Below are positions 1-4,477 of a stretch of 10,050 nucleotides of DNA, one piece after another. The notes under the pieces are model-generated. The model worked only from the letters and a program-made list of their open reading frames with translations. It was not told the origin of the DNA and searched no databases. The translations under genes and the position numbers were made by a program. Source of the DNA: Prevotella sp. UBA3837 (GTDB lineage: Bacteria; Bacteroidota; Bacteroidia; Bacteroidales; Bacteroidaceae); the NCBI GenBank assembly GCA_002392835.1, contig DGHX01000104.1, forward strand, positions 1 through 10,050, given 5' to 3'. Within the stretch, counting starts at the first letter, position 1, and every line of letters begins with the position of its first letter.

Positions 1-2
1 TC

Positions 3-554
3 TCGGCCCACTACCGCGGCACCGTAGACTTCAGCGACGAAGCACTGCAGGCCGCCGAGAAGGGACTGGAGAAGCTGCAGAACGCCCTGCGCGACCTCGA
101 CCGCCTGTCGCCTATGCCGTCACAATGTGACGGCGAAACCGAGAAGGTGGTGAAGACGCTGCGCCAGCGCTGCTACGACGCCATGAACGACGATCTGGCC
201 ACGCCACAGCTCATCAGCCTGCTCTTCGAGGGGGCCACCGTGGTGAACCGCCTGGTCGACCACAAGGCCACCATCTGCGAAGAATGCCTGAAGGAGCTGA
301 GCGAGGTGATGCACCTCTTTGCCGAGGACATCTTAGGACTCTCCATGGTCCAGGGGCAAGCCTCAGCAGCGGGTGGCGGCAATGCCCGCGAGGAAGCCTT
401 CGGCAAGGTGGTCGACATGGTGCTGCAGCTGCGTGCCAAGGCCAAGGCACAGAAGGACTGGGCCACCAGCGACCAGATTCGCGACGAGCTGGCTGCTGCC
501 GGCTTCGAGGTGAAGGACACAAAGAACGGAGTGACCTGGAAACTAAACAAATAA
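3..554 (+). CDS. cysS: Cysteinyl-tRNA synthetase, C-terminal part (5' end outside window)
   Basis: Cytoplasmic class I aminoacyl-tRNA synthetase that charges tRNA-Cys with cysteine. The frame is open from base 3, before the first in-frame ATG at 114, so the gene enters from the left; 183 codons are visible of a family usually about 460-500 residues. The first visible residues read SAHYRGTVDFSDEAL, the usual stretch after the KMSKS/catalytic region. They are followed by the helical-bundle signature RQRCYDAMNDDLATP and the C-terminal anticodon-side segment ending WATSDQIRDELAAAGFEVKDTKNGVTWKL, which is highly typical of CysRS. The catalytic domain, HIGH and KMSKS motifs lie outside the window. 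The variable loop between LDRLSP and the RQRCYDAMNDD helix contains a perfect 19-bp DNA palindrome (see separate entry). The next gene starts 7 bp after the TAA, so co-transcription is likely. Identification is secure; the start is not visible. Confidence 0.96.
   Translation, partial: SAHYRGTVDFSDEALQAAEKGLEKLQNALRDLDRLSPMPSQCDGETEKVVKTLRQRCYDAMNDDLATPQLISLLFEGATVVNRLVDHKATICEECLKELSEVMHLFAEDILGLSMVQGQASAAGGGNAREEAFGKVVDMVLQLRAKAKAQKDWATSDQIRDELAAAGFEVKDTKNGVTWKLNK
116..134. repeat. Perfect 19-bp palindrome inside cysS
   Basis: Two 9-bp arms around one central A: GCCGTCACA-A-TGTGACGGC. It encodes the variable PSQCDGE loop of CysRS. It could fold as a hairpin or serve as a dimeric-protein site, but it may also be chance plus codon preference. 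No function is assigned. Confidence 0.6.
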
Positions 555-561
555 GAGCCAC

Positions 562-1299
562 ATGACAAGAGGACGACACATCTGCGACACGCTGAAGGAC
601 ATACGCCGACGCATAGCCCAGGCCAACGGCATCAAGTACGAGCCGCGCCAGTGCCACCACGAAGGCGAGTGCGCCGGCACCTGCCCTGCCTGCGAGGCCG
701 AGGTGCGCTATCTGGAGCAGCAGCTCGACCAGCGGCGGCGCACGGGCAAGAAGGTGGCCGTGGCCGGCATCGCCGTGGGCATGGTGGGCCTCACCGCTGC
801 CTGCGGCGTGGGCAGGATCATCCAGCCCCCGCTGGCCGGCATTCCCATGATGCCGCCCGACTACACGCAGACCGACGTCAGCATGGCTGCTGACTCCACG
901 AACGCTGCGCAGCCCGCCACCGACAAGGCGGAGATGGGCGAGGCTCCGCTGAGAGTAAGCAGCGACACCCTGCAGCCGCTGAAAGCTGAGGAGAAGGTGT
1001 TCGCCGGTGTGGTGGAAGAGATGCCCTCCTTCCCCGGTGGCGACCAGGCCCTGATGGACTACATTAAGACGAACCTGCGCTACCCCGATGAATGCGTACA
1101 AGGACGAGTCATAGTGTCCTTCATCGTGGAATGCGATGGCAGCATCAGCCATGCACAGGTGGTGAAGTCGCTCAGCGAGGCCTGCGACAAGGAGGCCCTG
1201 CGGCTGGTCAACGCCATGCCGAAGTGGAAGCCCGGCAAGCAGCTTGACAAGGTGGTCAGCACGAAGTTCACGCTACCCGTCATCTTCAAGTCAGAGTGA
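562..1299 (+). CDS. TonB-C-domain protein with cytoplasmic four-cysteine head
   Basis: A 245-residue inner-membrane protein of the TonB-like energy-transducer family. Residues 1-63 are charged and probably cytoplasmic. They contain Cys8 and a compact cysteine cluster, Cys31-x5-Cys37-x3-Cys41-x2-Cys44 (reading ChheGECaGTCPaC), which could bind zinc or an Fe-S cluster. A single hydrophobic segment (about 65-82) ends in LTAAC; this resembles a lipobox, but it is too internal for a standard lipoprotein. A linker of about 65 residues follows, then the TonB C-terminal domain (about 150-245) with the Bacteroidetes-typical EEMPSFPGGDQALMDYIKTNLRYP entry and GRVIVSFIVECDG...MPKWKPGKQ core. ATG start, 7 bp after cysS. 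The TGA stop overlaps the GTG start of the following radical SAM gene, implying translational coupling. Classical TonB proteins energise outer-membrane receptors with ExbB/ExbD; none are in the window and the linker is short and proline-poor. The cellular partner is therefore unknown. Confidence 0.88.
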   Translation: MTRGRHICDTLKDIRRRIAQANGIKYEPRQCHHEGECAGTCPACEAEVRYLEQQLDQRRRTGKKVAVAGIAVGMVGLTAACGVGRIIQPPLAGIPMMPPDYTQTDVSMAADSTNAAQPATDKAEMGEAPLRVSSDTLQPLKAEEKVFAGVVEEMPSFPGGDQALMDYIKTNLRYPDECVQGRVIVSFIVECDGSISHAQVVKSLSEACDKEALRLVNAMPKWKPGKQLDKVVSTKFTLPVIFKSE

Positions 1300-1910
1300 A
1301 AGCCCCCCTCATAGCCATCAGCCGCCACCGGCTGAGCGTCGACGGCGAGGGCGTCACCACGCTCGTGGCCTTCCACGGATGCCCGCTGCGCTGCCGCTAC
1401 TGTCTGAACAGCCAGTGCTGGAGCGACGACGGCATCTGGCGATGGACCACGCCCGAGGAACTGACCGACGAGCTGATGTGCGACAACCTCTATTTCCTGG
1501 CCACTGGCGGAGGGGTGTGCTTCGGGGGCGGAGAGCCGCTGCTGCATGCCGACTTCATAGCACAGTTTGCAAGGCTGCGGCCGCAGCAGTGGAACCTCTA
1601 CTTAGAGACCTCGCTGCACGTGCCGACAGAACAGCTGGCAAGGGTGGCCCCCTACGTGAAGCACTATTATATAGACGTGAAGGACCTGCAGCCCGACGTT
1701 TACCATCGCTACACCGGCGGCGACGTGAACCTGCTGATGAAGAACCTGAGGTGGATGGCCAAAGAACGGATGCAGCAGCGCGTCACCCTGCGGCTGCCCC
1801 TCATAGCCCACTACAACACCGATGCGCAGCGACAGCACAGCCGCCAACAGCTGGCCGGCCTTGGCTTCAGCCAGTTCGACCAGTTTGAATACACAGTAAA
1901 AAATCATTAG
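1296..1910 (+). CDS. Radical SAM enzyme, glycyl-radical-activase (PFL-AE/NrdG-like) type
   Basis: A 204-residue cytoplasmic radical SAM protein. The hallmark CxxxCxxC is Cys29-PLR-Cys33-RY-Cys36, in the context HRLSVDGEGVTTLVAFHGCPLRCRYC. The SAM-binding GGE motif is at 78-80 within GGGVCFGGGEPLLHADF, very close to the G-G-V-TFSGGEPL block of pyruvate-formate-lyase activases. The later DVKDLQPDVYHRYTGG and RLPLIAHYN segments match the activase pattern (DLK..., R(I/L)PLIP-x-N). It is shorter than Pfl activase (about 245) and has no extra ferredoxin domain. By family, such enzymes cleave SAM to a 5'-deoxyadenosyl radical and install a glycyl radical on a partner enzyme; no glycyl-radical enzyme is encoded here, so the substrate is unknown. 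The start is GTG at 1296, chosen because it overlaps the upstream TGA as GTGA and is the only start that retains the conserved N-terminal region. Family assignment is strong; exact function is not. Confidence 0.9.
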   Translation: MKAPLIAISRHRLSVDGEGVTTLVAFHGCPLRCRYCLNSQCWSDDGIWRWTTPEELTDELMCDNLYFLATGGGVCFGGGEPLLHADFIAQFARLRPQQWNLYLETSLHVPTEQLARVAPYVKHYYIDVKDLQPDVYHRYTGGDVNLLMKNLRWMAKERMQQRVTLRLPLIAHYNTDAQRQHSRQQLAGLGFSQFDQFEYTVKNH

Positions 1911-1922
1911 AACCTACCACAC

Positions 1923-3476
1923 ATGCCCGAACAACCCAATCGAGGCCGGAGCAACAGCCGGCAACCCATAGACAATACCTACACCCACCTGCAGCCACAG
2001 GCCCTCGACGTGGAACGCGCCGTACTGGGTGCACTGCTCATTGACAAAGACGCCTACGCCGTGGTGTGCGAGCTGCTCTTTCCGGAGAGCTTCTACGAGC
2101 CGCGCCACCAGCACATCTACACCGCCATACGCGACCTGTCGATGGCCGAGAAGCCCGTCGACGTGCTCACCGTCACCGACCAGCTGCAACGCACCGGCGA
2201 GCTGGAGAAGGCAGGAGGACCGACATACCTCATCGAGATTTCAAGCCGCATAGCATCCAGCGCACACGTGGAGTACCACGCACGCATAGTGGCACAGAAG
2301 TTCCTGGCACGACAACTCATACAGTTCGCCGGCGACATAGAGACACGGGCCTTCGACGAGACCATCGACGTCGACGAGCTGATGCAGCAGGCCGAAGGCT
2401 CGCTCTTCGAGCTGTCGCAGAAGAACATGAAGAAGGACTACACACAGATAGACCCCGTCATCAAGAACGCCCTCGACGTCATCAGCAAGGCTTCTGCCAA
2501 CACCAGCGGACTGACCGGCGTGCCCACGGGCTATAACAAGCTCGACGACATGACCAGCGGATGGCAGGCCAGCGACCTGGTCATCATAGCCGGACGCCCC
2601 GCCATGGGTAAGACGTCGTTCGCGCTGTCCATGGCTAAGAACATTGCAGCCGACTACCAGGTGCCCATGGCCTTCTTCTCACTCGAGATGTCGAATGTGC
2701 AGCTCGTCAACCGACTCATCAGCAACGTATGTGAGATACAAGGCTCGAAGATACTCAACGGACAGCTGCAGCCCGACGAATGGGACCGACTGGACAATCG
2801 TGTGAACAAGCTGCTGGGCGCACCGCTCTACGTCGACGATACTCCGGGTCTGTCGGTCTTCGAGCTGCGCACCAAGGCCCGCCGACTGGTACGCGAGCAC
2901 GGCGTAAAGATCATCATGATTGACTACCTGCAGCTGATGAACGCCAACGGCATGCGCTTCAGCAGCCGACAGGAGGAGGTGAGCACCATCAGCCGCTCGC
3001 TGAAGGGACTGGCCAAGGAGCTCGACATTCCCATCATCGCACTGTCACAGCTGAACCGTGGCGTGGAGAGCCGAGAGGGACTGGAGGGCAAGCGTCCGCA
3101 GCTGAGCGACCTGCGCGAGTCGGGTGCCATAGAGCAGGATGCCGACATGGTGCTCTTCGTGCACCGACCCGAATACTACCATATTTATCAGGACGACCAC
3201 GGAAATGACCTGCGCGGCAAGGCGCAGATCATCATAGCCAAGCACCGTAAGGGAGCCACAGGCGACGTGCTGCTGACCTTCCGCGGCGAATACACCCGCT
3301 TCGAGAATCCCGAGGACGGACGTCTGGGATCCGCCGCAGGCAGTCCTGACATGGGAGGCGAAATCATTGGGTCGAAAATCAACGGCGAGGCACAGTCGCC
3401 CACCGCTGACAATGGAAACCCCTTCGGCAGCGACTTCCCGCTGCCGCCACCCGAGCAGGGCCCCCTACCCTACTAA
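1923..3476 (+). CDS. dnaB: Replicative DNA helicase DnaB
   Basis: A 517-residue hexameric, ATP-driven 5'-3' helicase that unwinds DNA ahead of the replisome and recruits primase. The N-terminal collar domain spans about 22-120 (QALDVERAVLGALLIDKDAY...HQHIYTAIRDL). A linker helix lies at about 150-190 and the RecA-like motor at about 195-460. Visible motifs are: Walker A GRPAMGKT at 224-231; catalytic-glutamate strand FFSLEMS (Glu255); Walker B IIMIDYLQL with Asp334; the DNA-binding/motif-4 region ALSQLNRGVESR and RPQLSDLRESGAIEQDAD; and AKHRKGATGD (439-447) containing the arginine-finger position. The tail after about 465 is low-complexity and proline/glycine-rich, as in other Bacteroidetes DnaBs. 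No intein interrupts the Walker or motif-4 sites, which are frequent intein targets in this gene. The gene starts 12 bp after the radical SAM gene, so it may be read through from cysS. No clear Shine-Dalgarno is present, which is normal for this phylum. Confidence 0.97.
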   Translation: MPEQPNRGRSNSRQPIDNTYTHLQPQALDVERAVLGALLIDKDAYAVVCELLFPESFYEPRHQHIYTAIRDLSMAEKPVDVLTVTDQLQRTGELEKAGGPTYLIEISSRIASSAHVEYHARIVAQKFLARQLIQFAGDIETRAFDETIDVDELMQQAEGSLFELSQKNMKKDYTQIDPVIKNALDVISKASANTSGLTGVPTGYNKLDDMTSGWQASDLVIIAGRPAMGKTSFALSMAKNIAADYQVPMAFFSLEMSNVQLVNRLISNVCEIQGSKILNGQLQPDEWDRLDNRVNKLLGAPLYVDDTPGLSVFELRTKARRLVREHGVKIIMIDYLQLMNANGMRFSSRQEEVSTISRSLKGLAKELDIPIIALSQLNRGVESREGLEGKRPQLSDLRESGAIEQDADMVLFVHRPEYYHIYQDDHGNDLRGKAQIIIAKHRKGATGDVLLTFRGEYTRFENPEDGRLGSAAGSPDMGGEIIGSKINGEAQSPTADNGNPFGSDFPLPPPEQGPLPY

Positions 3477-3520
3477 CATCACACTGTCATCATTCATTCT
3501 CACGCACACGTCGTTATCCA

Positions 3521-3574
3521 TTCCCACACGGGTCCTGCCCAGTCCCGCGTGGGAATAATTCTTTCCCACGCGGG
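3521..3574. repeat. Three-arm alternating hairpin (mutually exclusive stems)
   Basis: Arm A is TTCCCACACGGG (3521-3532), arm B is CCCGCGTGGGAA (3544-3555) and arm C is TTCCCACGCGGG (3563-3574). B is the exact reverse complement of C (12/12, 7-nt loop) and pairs with A at 11 of 12 positions (11-nt loop). B can pair with only one of them at a time. Downstream of dnaB on the + strand it could act as a 3'-end or processing structure. No poly-U tract follows on either strand. The arrangement is seen directly; any switching role is inference. Confidence 0.75.
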
Positions 3575-3637
3575 GAACGCCACGCCAGAGGCAAGGCAGC
3601 AACCAAGCTGGCCATCTCGCCATCAACTAAATAGCAG

Positions 3638-3650
3638 CAGTGTGACACTG
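3638..3650. repeat. 13-bp palindrome CAGTGTGACACTG
   Basis: Six-base arms around one G, at the edge of the AT-rich island. It could be an operator half-site pair or a short hairpin with a 3-nt loop; the sequence alone does not decide, and no adjacent gene starts here. Confidence 0.4.
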
Positions 3651-3750
3651 TGACAAAAATATATTGAAAATAATTTGACCGCTTAATCAAAAAGACGTAT
3701 CGTTTGCAAAAACGAAGATAGCCTGAGCACTGCTCCACCCCCTTCACCTG

Positions 3751-4206
3751 TCACCCGATACCCCCATCAGCCAGCAGCGGCAAAAGTCGCTGCACATAGC
3801 TGCGCTGCCAGTCGCGCTGGTGGTAGCGCTGGTCATCGTGCTGCAGCAGGTCGAGGTCGATGGGAACAAGCCCCTGGCGGCGCATGTCGTCGTTGCGTCC
3901 CAGCTCGCATTCTATCTGCTTCAACTGCTGCACCAGGCTGTCGGCATCAAGGTCGGTACGGGCGCTGAGCAGCTGGTTCAGGTAGAGCGGGCGCTCGCTG
4001 ACACGGGTGACACTGCCCTCAGAGTGGTCGTTGGGAGTGACACTGCCCTCGGGCTGGCCGTTGTGGGTGGTGCTGCCCTCGGGCTCGGTCCAGATTGCTT
4101 CAGTATAGCAGCACGATGACAGCACCTGCGCCAGGGCCTTGCGGGCCTGACTCAGGTGCTGCTCCTGCCGGTAGTTGCTGGCCAGTAATACAAGAACGTT
4201 GTGCAT
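3751..4206 (-). CDS. folK: HPPK-like protein (dihydropterin pyrophosphokinase) with tandem-repeat loop
   Basis: A 151-residue protein resembling 6-hydroxymethyl-7,8-dihydropterin pyrophosphokinase, the ATP-dependent step before dihydropteroate synthase in folate synthesis. Matches to the family are: N-terminal VLVLLASN (compare GSN); PLYLNQLL at 73-80 (compare PDYLNAAV); IECELGR at 98-104; and PIDLDLL at 115-121 carrying the metal-binding Asp117-Leu-Asp119. Aligned by eye to E. coli HPPK, Glu77, Arg82, Arg88, Asp95 and Asp97 are retained. Arg84 is replaced by Asp and catalytic Arg92 by Val (Val114 here). The C-terminus stops soon after RSYVQRLLPLL, slightly short for the family (about 160). 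Residues 41-70 are three 10-residue repeats of the form xPEGSVTxxx, inserted where the flexible catalytic loop lies. Reduced or altered activity is possible. The gene sits downstream of maeB on the same strand but is separated by a palindromic element. The name is given as family membership, not proven function. Confidence 0.75.
   Translation of the reverse strand: MHNVLVLLASNYRQEQHLSQARKALAQVLSSCCYTEAIWTEPEGSTTHNGQPEGSVTPNDHSEGSVTRVSERPLYLNQLLSARTDLDADSLVQQLKQIECELGRNDDMRRQGLVPIDLDLLQHDDQRYHQRDWQRSYVQRLLPLLADGGIG
3997..4086 (-). repeat. Three 30-bp tandem repeats inside the folK-like gene
   Basis: In-frame units at 4086-4057, 4056-4027 and 4026-3997 encode EPEGSTTHNG, QPEGSVTPND and HSEGSVTRVS. 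On the + strand the core GTGACACTGCCCTC occurs exactly twice (4007 and 4037) and once with changes at 4067. A unit length that is a multiple of three keeps the frame whatever the copy number, so length variation between strains is likely. Confidence 0.8.
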
Positions 4207-4244
4207 TGCCGTTCTACTAACTCTAATCTGAACTTCCCTACCTT

Positions 4245-4464
4245 TTTTATAAAAACCACAGATTAAACAGATTAAACGGATTTGGCTGCGCCATTTTCTT
4301 GCACGGTTTTTCTATAGGATTCCACAGATTTCTGCGCGTAGCAATCTGTGAAATCTCAATAGAATCGCCGCAGAGCGACTGGACTCGCTACGCGCTTGCT
4401 ACCGCAGGGGCGAAAGAATCGCTTATAAATCTGTGACATCTGCGTAATCTGTGGTTTTATAAAA
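4245..4464. repeat. 220-bp MITE/REPIN-like palindromic element between maeB and folK
   Basis: Terminal inverted repeats: TTTTATAAAAACCACAGATT begins at 4245, and its reverse complement, with one A fewer, ends at 4464. A CACAGATT/AATCTGTG octamer recurs at about 4258, 4323, 4343, 4429 and 4447. Inside are nested inverted repeats: GATTCCACAGATT (4318-4330) against AATCTGTGAAATC (4343-4355), 12 of 13 pairs; and GCGCGTAGC (4334-4342) against GCTACGCGC (4387-4395), exact. There is no ORF or transposase, so mobilisation would be in trans. It fills nearly all of the 271-bp gap 4207-4477, where I see no gene. From memory, CCACAGATT...AATCTGTGG repeats are frequent in Bacteroidetes intergenic DNA; a genome search would confirm this. 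Confidence 0.65.
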
Positions 4465-4477
4465 GAGTGGGAAACTC

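Larger units (their letters stand above)
3477..3750. other. Convergent intergenic region with alternating hairpins and AT-rich island
   Basis: A 274-bp gap between the 3' ends of dnaB (+) and the folK-like gene (-). I see no credible coding sequence. From left to right it holds three mutually complementary 12-nt segments (3521-3574, separate entry), a GC-rich filler, a 13-bp palindrome CAGTGTGACACTG at 3638-3650, and an AT-rich island at about 3651-3720 that contrasts sharply with its GC-rich surroundings. The island contains isolated Bacteroidetes -7-like octamers. On the - strand, TATTTTTG (3661-3654) has no correctly spaced TTTG. On the + strand, ATCGTTTG (3699-3706) lies 21 nt after a TTTG at 3674-3677. 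Neither points at a recognisable gene. No hairpin is followed by a convincing U-run, so no classical intrinsic terminator can be called. Confidence 0.6.

Noticed and set aside
736..804. Lipoprotein signal (LTAAC) in the TonB-like protein
   Set aside because: The cysteine is at residue 81 after a charged, cysteine-rich head; a lipobox normally lies within about the first 30 residues, so the segment is better read as an internal TM helix.
214..1152. A 312-codon - strand open frame across cysS and the TonB-like gene
   Set aside because: It overlaps two genes with recognisable domains and has no family-like motifs; it is a GC-driven shadow.
1923..3476. Intein or mobile insertion in dnaB
   Set aside because: All helicase motifs are contiguous and the length is normal for the family.
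3544..3574. Intrinsic terminator for dnaB
   Set aside because: The stem is strong, but no U-run follows on either strand, so the class cannot be supported; it is reported as a repeat structure instead.
4245..4464. CRISPR array
   Set aside because: The AATCTGTG repeats are too short, irregularly spaced and in both orientations; they form palindromes, not direct repeats with spacers.
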